From: Chitinophaga niabensis
Lineage (GTDB): Bacteria; Bacteroidota; Bacteroidia; Chitinophagales; Chitinophagaceae
Assembly: GCF_900129465.1 (NCBI RefSeq)
Contig: NZ_FSRA01000001.1
Location: 3,722,482-3,786,481 of the forward strand
Length of the DNA: 64,000 bases
Reading direction: 5' to 3'
The notes below the pieces were generated by a model. The model ran no database searches. It had not been told where the DNA came from and saw only the letters and a program-made list of their open reading frames with translations. Positions 23,327-33,291 of this stretch are shown here, piece after piece; the stretch's first letter is position 1, and the number at the start of each line of letters is the position of its first letter. Both the position numbers and the translations under genes were made by a program.

Positions 23327-24100
23327 CTACCAGTCTGGTTTTAGCTTATTCAAAAACGCCCCTATCCCCTTTTTGCAATCAGGGTGCTGCCTGGTTTCGG
23401 CATTTGTGCGGGCCGCAGCTTCCAGGGCATCCGCCAGCGGTTTATCCAAAGCAGCGCTGATCAGTTGTTTGGTGATCTTCAATGAGTTAGCCGAAGTTTC
23501 CCCACATAACTTTTCTGCTAAGGCCTGTACCTCCTCCTGGATTGATCCGGCCGCCATCACCCCATTGATCAGGCCGTGCTTTACTGCCTCTTCCGCACTG
23601 ATCAACCTGCCAGTTAACAGCAATTCCCGGGCGCGGCCCTCTCCTATCTTCCTCACTAAAAACACACTCACCAAAGCGGGTACAAACCCTATCCTTACTT
23701 CTGTATATCCAAATTTCGCAGCCGGTACGGCATAACTCAGATCAGCTATGGAAGCCAATCCACATCCCCCTGCAATGGCATCTCCTTCTATCCGGGCAAT
23801 CACCACCTTTTCCAGTAAGTAGATGTCCTGCATCAATTGCATCAGTTCCTTTGAATCAATTAAGTTCTCCTCAAAGCTGTTGTGCTGTAACTGCTGCAGG
23901 TATTCAAGATCTGCTCCTGCACAGAACGCTTTTCCATTGCCGGCAAGTATCACCACTTTCACATTTTCATCTGCTTCCGCCTGTGCAAAAGCAGCCCTTA
24001 ACTCCCGCACTACTTCTGCATTCAATGCATTCCGTTTATCCGGCCGATTGAGTGTAATAGTGGCGATCCTGTTGCTGATATGATAGGTGATACCCTGCAT
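23327..24100 (-). CDS. Enoyl-CoA hydratase/isomerase family protein
   Basis: A 257-residue crotonase-fold protein. It shows NRPDKRNALN near the start, the CoA oxyanion-hole residues in GKAFCAGADLEYLQ (about 58-71), and IEGDAIAGGCGLASIADLSYA with EVRIGF after it. These are standard for enoyl-CoA hydratases; the adjacent residues resemble methylglutaconyl-CoA hydratases of leucine degradation, but that is a guess. No other fatty-acid or branched-chain catabolic gene is adjacent. Confidence 0.85.
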   Translation of the reverse strand: MQGITYHISNRIATITLNRPDKRNALNAEVVRELRAAFAQAEADENVKVVILAGNGKAFCAGADLEYLQQLQHNSFEENLIDSKELMQLMQDIYLLEKVVIARIEGDAIAGGCGLASIADLSYAVPAAKFGYTEVRIGFVPALVSVFLVRKIGEGRARELLLTGRLISAEEAVKHGLINGVMAAGSIQEEVQALAEKLCGETSANSLKITKQLISAALDKPLADALEAAARTNAETRQHPDCKKGIGAFLNKLKPDW

Positions 24101-24162
24101 GATCCAAATGTAAGGGAATTATTTTTAACGATTAAAGTACATGTATAACATATTGTAAATTA

Positions 24163-24200
24163 AAAGCCTCTGCCGGGATTTACGTTCCTGCAGAGGCTTT
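24163..24200 (-). terminator. Terminator of the phosphatase gene
   Basis: AAAGCCTCTGC and GCAGAGGCTTT form a perfect 11-bp stem just past the stop codon at 24222. On the minus strand it is followed by AATTTACAATATG rather than a pure T-run. Confidence 0.75.
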
Positions 24201-24221
24201 CTTTATTGTTATTTTGTACGC

Positions 24222-25907
24222 TTAGTGCGTTACTTCTTCTATCACTTTTCCTACTGTACCATTCGGCATCTGGATGCGCAGGAGTGCTGCCACGGTTGGC
24301 GCAATATCAGTCATCGCAGTTGTTCTGTTGGTTTTACCGTTACGGATGCCCCATCCCATAAATACTAAAGGAATATGTGCATCGTAAGGGTTCCAGAGAC
24401 CATGGGTGGTACCTGTTTTGCCACCATCCAGCCAGCCGGGGAGCAGTGTAACCATGATGTCGCCACTTCTTTGTACGTTATAACCATTTACCACCATTGT
24501 TTTCAATGGCTCAGGCAAAGCGGTGGTACCCAGTTTATGCAGGTCGAAAGCGTTGGAAACACCGGGATACTTAATAGCATTTTCCAGGATCCAGGCTTTT
24601 ACGGCTTCCAGTTTGCCTGCTTTGGTCAGTCCCTCGTTATCCAGTGTGAACTGGTAGTTGTAAGAAGCAGTTACTGCTTTCTTGAATCCGAATTCTATTT
24701 CAATGGCAGTGTTCAGGGCTTTTAACATGGTAGCATCATCCCACAGACCATTAGGCAACTTGTTCTCTGCCAGGAAACCGGGTACATGTGCCACACCGTG
24801 ATCTGCCGTGATAAAGAACAACCATTGGCCTTTACCCACTTTCTTGTCCAGGTACTTGAAGAATTCTCCGAGGTCTTTATCCAGGCGCAGGTAAGTATCT
24901 TCAGTTTCCACAGAGTTTGGCCCATGTTGGTGACCTACGTAGTCAGTTGAAGAAAGGCTCACTGCCAGGAAGTCCGTAGTATTGCCATGGCCCAGCTTTT
25001 CGTTATCCAGTGCTTTTTTGGCGAATTCCAGTGTGAAGGTGTTACCAAAAGGCGTGGAAGATAGAATGCCGAAGCTATTTCCCATCTGGCCTGCCAGCGC
25101 ATGCGGGAAAGAAGTATTGTCCTGCCCCTTGAAACGGCCTTCATAAGGCTTTTCGTCTCCGGAACTCTGGATGTAGGTATTTACCGGGTACAAAGTATTC
25201 CAGGGTTGTGAAAGGTACTTTGCAGGCAGCTTCTCATTATTGAATGCATCTACCCAGGCAGGCAGTGCGTTCATGTAGTAGGAGCTGGTCATAAAGTTAC
25301 CGGTGGCGCCATCAAACCAATAAGCTGCGTTGGCACTGTGGCCTGCGGGTAATATAGCACCGCGGTCTTTGATGGCAACGCCTATTGTTTTATTACGGAA
25401 GTTCTGCGCCAGGCGGAGTTCGTCTGTAATAGTATTGGTGAGCATATTCTTCGGGCTCATCCTTCCGGCTGCATTACTGCCGCCGATTGCGTTAACTGTC
25501 GTATCTTCCGTACAGTACATGCTTTTGTTGGAAGTCCTGTCGTTCCAGTTATTGCCGATAATACCATGAATTGCAGGTACAGATCCGGTATAGGCACAGG
25601 TATGGCCGCAAGCAGTGATGGTTGGTGTGTAAGGGATAAGCGTGTTTTCGCAGGAGAAGCCCTCATTCAACAGGCGTTTAAACCCATCATTGGTATAACG
25701 GTCATAATAACGGTACAGGAAGTCCCAGCGCATCTGGTCTACTACCATACCCACCACTAATTTAGGGCGGGCCACTTCTTTGGCTGTCTTTTTACCATAG
25801 TTCGGCGGGAATCCGTGTGTAGGCGATGTGGCTTTTTGGCCAAATGTTACGGTTGCCGTCAATAGTAATGCGACAGTTAAAAATTTAATACGGCTCATAT
25901 AAATCAT
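24222..25907 (-). CDS. Secreted alkaline phosphatase superfamily enzyme (PafA-like)
   Basis: A 561-residue exported metal-dependent phosphomonoesterase. The signal peptide MIYMSRIKFLTVALLLTATV ends near Gln24. Metal ligands occur in VVGMVVDQMRWDFLYRYYDR (about 51-70) and TADHGVAHVPGF (about 365-376). The probable nucleophilic threonine is in YTPTITACGHT (about residues 93-103). These match the PafA phosphatases of Bacteroidota, which are calcium/zinc-dependent and resist phosphate repression. A start at the second Met (25898) gives the same signal peptide. Transcribed alone, with a downstream hairpin. Confidence 0.88.
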   Translation of the reverse strand: MIYMSRIKFLTVALLLTATVTFGQKATSPTHGFPPNYGKKTAKEVARPKLVVGMVVDQMRWDFLYRYYDRYTNDGFKRLLNEGFSCENTLIPYTPTITACGHTCAYTGSVPAIHGIIGNNWNDRTSNKSMYCTEDTTVNAIGGSNAAGRMSPKNMLTNTITDELRLAQNFRNKTIGVAIKDRGAILPAGHSANAAYWFDGATGNFMTSSYYMNALPAWVDAFNNEKLPAKYLSQPWNTLYPVNTYIQSSGDEKPYEGRFKGQDNTSFPHALAGQMGNSFGILSSTPFGNTFTLEFAKKALDNEKLGHGNTTDFLAVSLSSTDYVGHQHGPNSVETEDTYLRLDKDLGEFFKYLDKKVGKGQWLFFITADHGVAHVPGFLAENKLPNGLWDDATMLKALNTAIEIEFGFKKAVTASYNYQFTLDNEGLTKAGKLEAVKAWILENAIKYPGVSNAFDLHKLGTTALPEPLKTMVVNGYNVQRSGDIMVTLLPGWLDGGKTGTTHGLWNPYDAHIPLVFMGWGIRNGKTNRTTAMTDIAPTVAALLRIQMPNGTVGKVIEEVTH

Positions 25908-25992
25908 TGATTGTTGCTAATTTACTCTCCGTTCAGACGTGGAAAAATTGATTGACAAAAGTAACCTAAGTTTACAAAAAATATAATTTTAA

Positions 25993-26000
25993 TACCTTTG
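25993..26000 (+). promoter_or_regulatory. -7 box of the SPT-like gene
   Basis: TACCTTTG matches TAnnTTTG exactly, 34 bp before the ATG. Eighteen bases upstream is TTTA, a weak -33 element. Confidence 0.55.
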
Positions 26001-26033
26001 TAGGCAAATTTTAAACACTTTTTAATAATCGTC

Positions 26034-27272
26034 ATGGATATATTCGAGAAACTGAAGCACATGGGGCCCATCGGAGAACACTCTGAGAGAGCCCACGGTT
26101 ATTTTGCTTTTCCCAAACTGGAAGGCGAAATCGGACCCCGTATGAAATTCCGGGGCAAGGAAAAGATTGTATGGAGCCTGAACAACTACCTGGGGCTGGC
26201 TAACCACCCGGAAGTTCGTGCCACTGACGCAAAAGCTGCAGCTGATTTTGGATTGGCAGCCCCCATGGGTGCGCGGATGATGAGTGGGAACACGAATTAT
26301 CATGAGCAACTGGAGAAAGAACTGAGCGATTACATGGGTAAAGAAGATACTACCCTGCTCAACTATGGCTACCAGGGTATCATGAGCGCTATTGATGCCA
26401 TCTGTAACCGCCGTGATGTGATTGTGTATGATGCAGAATGCCACGCCTCTATTGTGGATGGTCTGCGTTTACACCAGGGACATCGTTATGTATTCAAACA
26501 CAATGATATTGAAGATTGCGAAAAGCAACTGAAACGTGCAGTAGAAATGTGCAAGACCACCGGTGGTGGCATCCTCGTGATCACGGAAGGTGTGTTTGGC
26601 ATGGCCGGCGATCAGGGCAAACTGAAAGAGATCGTTGCTTTGAAATCAACGTATGAGTTCCGTTTAATGGTAGATGATGCCCATGGTTTTGGTACGATGG
26701 GTAAAACCGGCGCAGGTACCGGTGAAGAACAGAATGTACAGGATCAGATAGATCTGCTGTTCAACACTTTCGCCAAGTCTGGTGCTTCTATCGGTGCCTT
26801 TATGAGCGGTGATAAGGCTATCATCAATTACATCCGCTACAACAGCCGTTCACAGATCTTTGCTAAATCCATTCCTTTACCACTCGTGATCGGGCATCTG
26901 AAACGCGTTCAAATGATGCGCCAGCAACCGGAACTGAAAGATAAACTGTGGAGCAATGTAAATAAACTGCAACAGGGTCTGCGTGAAAGAGGTTTCAATA
27001 TCGGAAAGACCAATTCTCCCGTAACACCTATCTACCTGCAGGGGGATATTCCTGAGGCAACAGCTATGTGCCTGGACCTGCGTGAAAATTATAACATCTT
27101 CTGTTCTATTGTAGTGTATCCGGTGATCCCGAAAGGCCAGATCATTTACCGCCTGATCCCAACCGCGGCACACTCTGATGAAGATATTGAGCTGACGCTG
27201 AAGGCATTCACTGAAACGAAGGCTAAGCTGGACCAGAAGGTGTATGCAGTAGCAGAAATTCCGATGGTGTAA
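26034..27272 (+). CDS. spt: Alpha-oxoamine synthase family (serine palmitoyltransferase-like)
   Basis: A 412-residue PLP enzyme that condenses an amino acid with an acyl-CoA. Key segments are SLNNYLGLANHPEV, the aldimine-region DAECHASIVDGLRLHQGH, the PLP-phosphate segment VDDAHGFGTMGKTG and the Schiff-base lysine in TFAKSGASIGAF (about residue 245). The N-terminal MGPIGEHSERAHGYFAFPK fits the Bacteroidota serine-palmitoyltransferase-like branch, rather than AONS or glycine C-acetyltransferase (Kbl). Serine-using enzymes make sphingolipids and cysteate-using ones make sulfonolipids; the substrate cannot be read here. Its own promoter and terminator make it a single-gene unit. Confidence 0.8.
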   Translation: MDIFEKLKHMGPIGEHSERAHGYFAFPKLEGEIGPRMKFRGKEKIVWSLNNYLGLANHPEVRATDAKAAADFGLAAPMGARMMSGNTNYHEQLEKELSDYMGKEDTTLLNYGYQGIMSAIDAICNRRDVIVYDAECHASIVDGLRLHQGHRYVFKHNDIEDCEKQLKRAVEMCKTTGGGILVITEGVFGMAGDQGKLKEIVALKSTYEFRLMVDDAHGFGTMGKTGAGTGEEQNVQDQIDLLFNTFAKSGASIGAFMSGDKAIINYIRYNSRSQIFAKSIPLPLVIGHLKRVQMMRQQPELKDKLWSNVNKLQQGLRERGFNIGKTNSPVTPIYLQGDIPEATAMCLDLRENYNIFCSIVVYPVIPKGQIIYRLIPTAAHSDEDIELTLKAFTETKAKLDQKVYAVAEIPMV

Positions 27273-27293
27273 GTAAGTATTTTTTGATATGTT

Positions 27294-27319
27294 AAGGGCA
27301 TTCGCAAGGATGCCCTTTT
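27294..27319 (+). terminator. Terminator of the SPT-like gene
   Basis: AAGGGCAT and ATGCCCTT stem, loop TCGCAAGG, followed by TTTTC, 22 bp past the stop. Confidence 0.8.
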
Positions 27320-27730
27320 CTTATTTCAAACCATTAACAAAGGGGCAAAAAAATAGGGCTGATGGTTAGTCAGCCCTGGCAAACAAATCGTTCTTTCACT
27401 AGGTGTAATACATGATCATAAGAATCGATCGTTCATGAGGACATGGTAATAAAAAAAAGTTTGGTCATCATAGAATATGGATAACTATGAAGTAACCCAT
27501 AAATATATTTTATGATAATTTTAGAACTTTAAATGTCTTAAGGGGATTTTGTAAAGCACGGCTCCATGCGCTTTTCTCGAACAAAACTAGCTGCTATCCA
27601 GCGTTTAACCAAAAATAACGTACTTCTACGGTATATCAATAACACTAACGTGGTATTTTGTTAACGCACTGTTAAACTTCCCGTTTATTTTGTTAACGAG
27701 CTTTGTTTTTGCGCGCAAACCGACATAAAA
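27320..27730. other. Gene-free interval with a perfect hairpin
   Basis: No gene is supported here. A perfect hairpin AGGGCTGA-TGGTTAG-TCAGCCCT lies at 27355-27377, with no T-run. The remainder (27380-27720) is A/T-rich and has two TTGTTAACG segments (about 27658 and 27695). This could hold an unrecognised RNA, but nothing specific is visible. Confidence 0.4.
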
Positions 27731-27756
27731 AAGCCGGTTCATTAACGAACCGGCTT
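27731..27756 (-). terminator. Terminator of purL
   Basis: AAGCCGGTTC and GAACCGGCTT form a perfect 10-bp stem. On the minus strand it is followed by TTTTTTATG, so it is an intrinsic terminator 8 bp past purL. Confidence 0.9.
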
Positions 27757-27763
27757 CTCTTTT

Positions 27764-29983
27764 TTATAAGTGATTTTCTAATGCCACATCATACTTCACT
27801 TTCCAATCGGCTACTTTGCCCCAATCTTCTCCATCTACTACAATCCCTTCTCCTTTCACGGTACCGATCTTCTCATAACGAACGGAATGATCAGAAGCAT
27901 CTACCAGGCCATGCAGCAAAGCTTCAAACTTTTCTTTATCCGCAGGGCTAACACTCACTACTACACGGCTTTGTGATTCGCCGAAGAGGTAAGCATCCTT
28001 CCGGTATTTTTTATTGGTCACCACATCGAAGCCGAGCCCTCTTGCCATACCGCTTTCCAGCAATGTGGTAAAGAGGCCACCTTCACTTACGTCGTGAGCA
28101 GATTGGATCAATCCGGCTCCGATCAGTTTGGTGATGGCCTGTTGCAGTTTAAATTCTTCTTCCAGGTTGAAATGCGGGGCAGGGCTATGTTCAACACCTA
28201 TCAGCTTGTGCAGGTATTCAGAACTGCTGATATCATTATAGCTGCGCCCTACCAGGTAAACCAGGTCGCCGGCTTGTTTGAAATCCAGGGTCATCCTTTG
28301 CTCCATGGAATCCAGCACACCCAGCATGCCAATAGTGGGGGTTGGGTAAACAGGGCCGTCGGGAGACTGGTTGTAGAAGCTCACGTTACCACCTGTAACG
28401 GGGGTATTGAACTTACGGCAGGCTTCACCCATTCCTTTCAGTGCGTATACGAACTGATAATAAACTTCCGGATCGTAAGGATTACCAAAGTTGAGGCAGT
28501 TGGTGATCGCTACAGGTTCGCCGCCACTGCAAACAATGTTACGGGCAGCTTCTGCCACTGCGATCTGACCACCTTTGTGCGGATCTGCATATACATAGCG
28601 GCTGTTGCAATCAGTAGTTACCGCCAGTGCTTTAGGCGTACCTTTTACAAGTACGATAGAAGCATCGCTGGGAGCATTGGTGCTGGCATTTGCAGTACCC
28701 ACCATGCTGTCGTATTGCGTATAGACCCAACGTTTGGACGCGATGTTAGGTAACTGGCTGATCTTTTCAGCAATTGCTTTTGCGTTAGTGACATCCGGGA
28801 TATTCTGGATATCAAAGGCTTTGATCTTTTCGAAATACTTAGGCTCTACATAAGCGCGGTGATATTGGGGAGCGCCGCCACCCAGTACCATACTTTCCGC
28901 AGGTACTTCTGCTTCCAGTACCCCATTCATGTAGAAACGCAGCATAGGGTCCTTTGTTACTTCACCGATCTGTACGCAGTGGAGGTCCCATTTATCGAAG
29001 ATGTCCAGCACTTCTTTTTCACGGCCTTTATGCACAACAATGAGCATGCGCTCCTGGCTTTCAGAAAGCAGCATTTCCCATCCTTTCATATTTTCCTGGC
29101 GGGTAGGTACTTTATCCAGGTGGATGATCATACCGTGTTCGCCTTTTGCACTCATTTCTGCAGTAGAGCAGGTGATACCGGCTGCACCCATATCCTGCAT
29201 ACCTACCAATGCGTTGGTTTTCACTACTTCCAGGCAGGCTTCCAGCAGTTTCTTTTCCTGGAAGGGGTCTCCTACCTGTACTGCGGGCAGGTCTTTGGCA
29301 CTTTCTTCCGTAATATCTGCGGAAGCAAAAGAAGCACCGCCGATACCATCTTTACCGGTAGCGGAACCTACAATAAATACAGGGTTACCTGCTCCGTGAG
29401 AAGTGGCGGATACCATGGTACCCACTTTCAGTACACCCACGCTCATGGCATTCACGAGGGGGTTGGTGCCGTAGCAGTCTTCAAAATATACTTCACCACC
29501 TACCGTAGGTACGCCAAAGCAGTTACCATAATGGCCAATGCCGTCTACCACACCTTTCAGTAAATGTTGTGTTTTCTTATCATTGATGTTACCAAAACGC
29601 AGCGAGTTCAACGCAGCGATCGGGCGGGCGCCCATGGTAAATATATCACGGTGGATACCACCTACCCCGGTTGCAGCTCCCTGGAATGGTTCCAGTGCAG
29701 AGGGGTGGTTATGGGATTCTATTTTAAATACGCAAGCCCAGCCATCTCCAATGTCTACCAGGCCGGCATTTTCTTCACCAGCCTTTACCAACAGGCGGCC
29801 ACCTTCCCTGGGGAGGCTTTTCAGCCATACAATAGAATTCTTATAGCTACAGTGTTCACTCCACATTACGGAGTACATGCTGAGTTCTGTAAAATTCGGT
29901 GTGCGGCCCAGGATGGATTTAATACGTTCAAATTCGTCAGCGGTGAGTCCTAACTGCTCGGCAGTTTCTACTGTGGTTTGCAT
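27764..29983 (-). CDS. purL: Phosphoribosylformylglycinamidine synthase subunit PurL
   Basis: A 739-residue ATP-dependent enzyme of purine biosynthesis. It is the small PurL form, which needs PurQ and PurS for glutamine amidotransfer. Visible regions include [44 protein letters not shown] (the two AIRS-type repeats), and [18 protein letters not shown] near the C-terminus. I chose [13 protein letters not shown] (29983) rather than the upstream Met at 30073, because the 30 extra residues are not family-like and the promoter lies inside them. PurS and PurQ are not nearby. Confidence 0.95.
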   Translation of the reverse strand: MQTTVETAEQLGLTADEFERIKSILGRTPNFTELSMYSVMWSEHCSYKNSIVWLKSLPREGGRLLVKAGEENAGLVDIGDGWACVFKIESHNHPSALEPFQGAATGVGGIHRDIFTMGARPIAALNSLRFGNINDKKTQHLLKGVVDGIGHYGNCFGVPTVGGEVYFEDCYGTNPLVNAMSVGVLKVGTMVSATSHGAGNPVFIVGSATGKDGIGGASFASADITEESAKDLPAVQVGDPFQEKKLLEACLEVVKTNALVGMQDMGAAGITCSTAEMSAKGEHGMIIHLDKVPTRQENMKGWEMLLSESQERMLIVVHKGREKEVLDIFDKWDLHCVQIGEVTKDPMLRFYMNGVLEAEVPAESMVLGGGAPQYHRAYVEPKYFEKIKAFDIQNIPDVTNAKAIAEKISQLPNIASKRWVYTQYDSMVGTANASTNAPSDASIVLVKGTPKALAVTTDCNSRYVYADPHKGGQIAVAEAARNIVCSGGEPVAITNCLNFGNPYDPEVYYQFVYALKGMGEACRKFNTPVTGGNVSFYNQSPDGPVYPTPTIGMLGVLDSMEQRMTLDFKQAGDLVYLVGRSYNDISSSEYLHKLIGVEHSPAPHFNLEEEFKLQQAITKLIGAGLIQSAHDVSEGGLFTTLLESGMARGLGFDVVTNKKYRKDAYLFGESQSRVVVSVSPADKEKFEALLHGLVDASDHSVRYEKIGTVKGEGIVVDGEDWGKVADWKVKYDVALENHL

Positions 29984-30012
29984 GAATTGATGTAGATTTA
30001 GAAAAGAAGATG

Positions 30013-30043
30013 CAAAACTACATAGTTTTCCTGCAATTGACAA
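30013..30043 (-). promoter_or_regulatory. Promoter of purL
   Basis: Reverse strand: TTG (30043-30041), 20 nt, TAGTTTTG (30020-30013), an exact TAnnTTTG match about 30 bp before the chosen start. It supports the start at 29983. Confidence 0.8.
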
Positions 30044-30193
30044 GAAGGAGTATTGATATACCCATATACACATAACATTATTTTTAATGTATCAGTTTTA
30101 GGATACCCGACCTTCAAATATTTGTTTAAATTTTAAAAATATATGCTTTTTTAGGGACAAATGCAATTTTTTGTTCAATACAGCAGAAACAAC

Positions 30194-30224
30194 TTGTAAT
30201 TTCCACGATTCTGCCGTTCTTTTG
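30194..30224 (+). promoter_or_regulatory. Promoter of the glutamine synthetase gene
   Basis: TTG (30194-30196), 20 nt, TTCTTTTG (30217-30224), one mismatch from TAnnTTTG, 22 bp before the ATG. Confidence 0.65.
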
Positions 30225-30245
30225 TGGTAAAATAATTCTGACATC

Positions 30246-32441
30246 ATGCAATCGTTACGCTTTCAAGCGCTGGAGAATCTGACCGGCGTAGATTTCAAAG
30301 TAAGTCCCGAACTGAATGGTAAGATCACAGACGTGTTCGGCACAAATGTATTTACCGGCAAAGTAATGCGGGAACACCTGAGTGACGAGGCTTATAAGAG
30401 CCTGATGAACTCAATTAAAGGTGGTAATAAGATCGAGCGTAAGATGGCCGATCAGATTGCTTCCGGCCTCAAAGCCTGGGCAATGAAAAAGGGCGTGACC
30501 CACTATACCCACTGGTTCCAACCTCTCACAGGTACAACTGCTGAAAAACATGACTCCTTCTTCACTATTAAAGGAGATGGTTCCAGCATTGAAACTTTCG
30601 ACGGCGACGCACTGGTTCAACAAGAGCCGGATGCATCCAGCTTCCCTAACGGCGGTATCCGTGCTACATTCGAAGCACGCGGTTATACTGCATGGGATCC
30701 TTCCTCCCCTGCTTTCATCATTGATCAGGGCGCTGGTAAAACCCTTTGCATCCCAACTATCTTCGTAGCTTATACCGGTGAATCACTGGATTACAAAGCG
30801 CCTTTGCTGAAAGCATTGTCTGCTTTGGATAAAGCTGCTGTTGACGTGTGCAACTACTTTGACAAGAACGTAACTAAAGTAACTGCTACCCTTGGCTGGG
30901 AACAGGAATATTTCATGATCGACGAAGGTCTGGCTAACGCCCGCCCCGACCTGGTGCTCACTGGCCGCACTGTTGTAGGCCATGCTCCTGCTAAAGGACA
31001 GCAACTGGAAGATCATTATTTCGGTGCTATTCCTGAGCGTGTATATGGCTTCATGCGCGATTTCGAACTGGAATCCTACAAACTGGGTATTCCTTTAAGA
31101 ACCCGCCACAATGAAGTTGCACCTGCTCAGTTTGAGTGTGCTCCTATCTTTGAAGAAGTGAACATTGCAGTTGACCACAACTCCCTGCTGATGGACGTAA
31201 TGAGCAAAGTTGCCAAACGTCACAAACTGAGAGTGTTACTGCACGAGAAACCATTTGCAGGTATCAACGGTTCAGGTAAACACAACAACTGGAGCCTTGC
31301 TACAGATACTGGTGTGAACCTGCTGGCTCCCGGTAAAACACCGAAGACCAACCTGATGTTCCTCACTTTCTTTGTGAACACTATTAAAGCCGTACATGAT
31401 TATGATGATCTGTTACGTGCTGCCATCGCATCACCAAGCAACGACTTCCGTTTAGGTGCTAACGAAGCGCCTCCGGCTATCATCTCTGTATTCACCGGTA
31501 AATACCTGGCAGAAGTTCTGCAGGAAGTTAAGAGCCGCGTGAACAACAAGTTTGATGAGCAGGACGAAGCTATCCTGAAATTAGACCTTCACCGTCATAT
31601 CCCTGAGCTGCTGCTCGATAACACAGACCGTAACCGTACTTCTCCGTTCGCCTTCACTGGTAACAAGTTCGAGTTCCGCGCTGTAGGTTCTTCCGCTAAC
31701 TGCGCTTCTGCAATGACCGTGTTGAACACTATCATGGCTAAAACACTCGCTAACTTTAAGGTAGAAGTAGATGGCCTGATCGAAAAAGGTGAAAAGAAAG
31801 AGATCGCTATCATGCAAACCCTCCGCAAATACATCGTTGATTCTGAGAGGATCCTCTTCGAAGGCGACGGTTATAGCGATGACTGGGAAAAAGAAGCTGA
31901 AAAACGTGGCTTAGCTAACGTTAAAACCACACCGAAAGCATTGGATGCAATGGTTACTCCTAAAGCTACCAAGCTGTATGTTGAAACCGGCGTTTACAAT
32001 GAAAGAGAACTGCATGCCCGTCACGAGATCCTCCTGGAAGATTACGTGAAGAAAGTGCAGATCGAAGCCCGCGTGATCGGAGACCTGGCTACAAACCAGA
32101 TCCTGCCTGCGGCTATCAATTACCTGAACTCGCTCCTTGCCAACATCAAGGGCCTGAAGGAAATTGGCCTGAAGGAAGATGCTTACAAAGCACAACTTCA
32201 GATTGCAACGAAAATATCTGAACACATAAATGTCATCAGTGAGAGTGTACAAGCGATGATCGAAGCACGTAAAGTAGCCAACAACCTGACTGACCAACGT
32301 CAGAAAGCAATTGACTACTGTGAGAAGATCAAAGAGAAATACTTTGACGTGATCCGCTACCACTCAGACAAACTGGAGTTTTTGGTAGATGACAAGATCT
32401 GGGGACTCCCCAAGTACAGAGAGCTGCTTTTCTTGCGATAA
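30246..32441 (+). CDS. glnN: Glutamine synthetase type III
   Basis: A 731-residue enzyme that makes glutamine from glutamate and ammonia. The length and sequence are type III (GlnN), common in Bacteroidota, not the 450-residue type I. Visible features are THYTHWFQPLTGTTAEKHDS near residues 80-100, LGWEQEYFMIDEG, HNEVAPAQFECAP (metal and glutamate site), GINGSGKHNNWSLAT (ATP region) and NRTSPFAFTGNKFEFRAVGSS. The C-terminal 150 residues are helical, typical of the type. It stands alone between its promoter and terminator, so nitrogen control by neighbours is not seen. Confidence 0.97.
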   Translation: MQSLRFQALENLTGVDFKVSPELNGKITDVFGTNVFTGKVMREHLSDEAYKSLMNSIKGGNKIERKMADQIASGLKAWAMKKGVTHYTHWFQPLTGTTAEKHDSFFTIKGDGSSIETFDGDALVQQEPDASSFPNGGIRATFEARGYTAWDPSSPAFIIDQGAGKTLCIPTIFVAYTGESLDYKAPLLKALSALDKAAVDVCNYFDKNVTKVTATLGWEQEYFMIDEGLANARPDLVLTGRTVVGHAPAKGQQLEDHYFGAIPERVYGFMRDFELESYKLGIPLRTRHNEVAPAQFECAPIFEEVNIAVDHNSLLMDVMSKVAKRHKLRVLLHEKPFAGINGSGKHNNWSLATDTGVNLLAPGKTPKTNLMFLTFFVNTIKAVHDYDDLLRAAIASPSNDFRLGANEAPPAIISVFTGKYLAEVLQEVKSRVNNKFDEQDEAILKLDLHRHIPELLLDNTDRNRTSPFAFTGNKFEFRAVGSSANCASAMTVLNTIMAKTLANFKVEVDGLIEKGEKKEIAIMQTLRKYIVDSERILFEGDGYSDDWEKEAEKRGLANVKTTPKALDAMVTPKATKLYVETGVYNERELHARHEILLEDYVKKVQIEARVIGDLATNQILPAAINYLNSLLANIKGLKEIGLKEDAYKAQLQIATKISEHINVISESVQAMIEARKVANNLTDQRQKAIDYCEKIKEKYFDVIRYHSDKLEFLVDDKIWGLPKYRELLFLR

Positions 32442-32472
32442 AAAACCGTAAGATTGTTTTGGTGTATGATGG

Positions 32473-32498
32473 CCCCCGGTATTTACCGGGGGTTTTTG
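32473..32498 (+). terminator. Terminator of glnN
   Basis: CCCCCGGT-ATTT-ACCGGGGG stem followed by TTTTTGTTTTTT. Confidence 0.92.
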
Positions 32499-32580
32499 TT
32501 TTTTATCTGTTTTGTTAAAATGGTGGAGGGGATTAAACCTCGGTCTGTTCCCATGGTCTATTCTTAAAATCGTCATTATT

Positions 32581-33210
32581 ATGAAGAAATTACTATTAGT
32601 AGCATTTCTCGCAGGTTCGGTGAGCCTGGGCTATGCACAAACCAAGCCGGTGAATGATCTGAAGCTGAGTGAGCAACAAAGTCAGAAATTAAAAGACATT
32701 AATAAATCTTTCCTTGCCAGCACACAGGACATCCGTAAGAATGATGCACTGAGCAAAGAAGACAAAAAAGCCAAGATTGAAAGCCTGCAGGCAGACCGCA
32801 CCGGGCAGATCAAATCTGTACTGGATGCCGGCCAGTTTGAGCAATGGCAGAAGAGTCAATCCGCCAATAAAGAGAAAATGGCTGGTTTGATGGAAAAACG
32901 GAAGGGAAAAGAAGGTAAGAAAGGGGCTGGCCGCGATCACAGCGATGCCGCGATCAAAGAACTGGGGCTGACTGAAAAACAAGGCGCAGACCTGAAATCC
33001 ATCAACAAGGAGTATGCAGCTAAGGCAATGGAACTGAAGAATAAAGCAGACCTTACCAAAGAACAGAAGAAAGAACAAGCGAAAGCCCTGAAGGCAGAAA
33101 GGTCCGCTAAGCTAAAAACATCTCTTGGCGATGCCCAGTATGAGAAATATGAAGCACTGAGGAAAGAGGCCAAAGGAGAGAAAGGTAAGAGGAAGAAGGC
33201 TGAAAAATAA
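32581..33210 (+). CDS. Exported helical protein with internal duplication (Spy/CpxP-like)
   Basis: A 209-residue lysine-rich helical protein with a signal peptide (MKKLLLVAFLAGSVSLGYAQ). It consists of two homologous halves. LKLSEQQSQKLKDINKSFLA, continuing to DAGQFEQWQK, corresponds to LGLTEKQGADLKSINKEYAA, continuing to LGDAQYEKYEA, at an offset of about 90 residues. Each has the pattern L(S/T)xxQ plus a long helix, as in periplasmic Spy/CpxP-like chaperones. Net charge is strongly positive at the C-terminus (KGKRKKAEK). The role is inferred from fold only. The ATG at 32581 is preferred because it starts the signal peptide. Confidence 0.7.
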   Translation: MKKLLLVAFLAGSVSLGYAQTKPVNDLKLSEQQSQKLKDINKSFLASTQDIRKNDALSKEDKKAKIESLQADRTGQIKSVLDAGQFEQWQKSQSANKEKMAGLMEKRKGKEGKKGAGRDHSDAAIKELGLTEKQGADLKSINKEYAAKAMELKNKADLTKEQKKEQAKALKAERSAKLKTSLGDAQYEKYEALRKEAKGEKGKRKKAEK

Positions 33211-33291
33211 TTTTCACAGCGGCCAAAGAAGAAGAAAGCCGGGAAACAATTTTCACAAGTGTATATATTTTTAAGGTTTTGAGGTTCAAGA

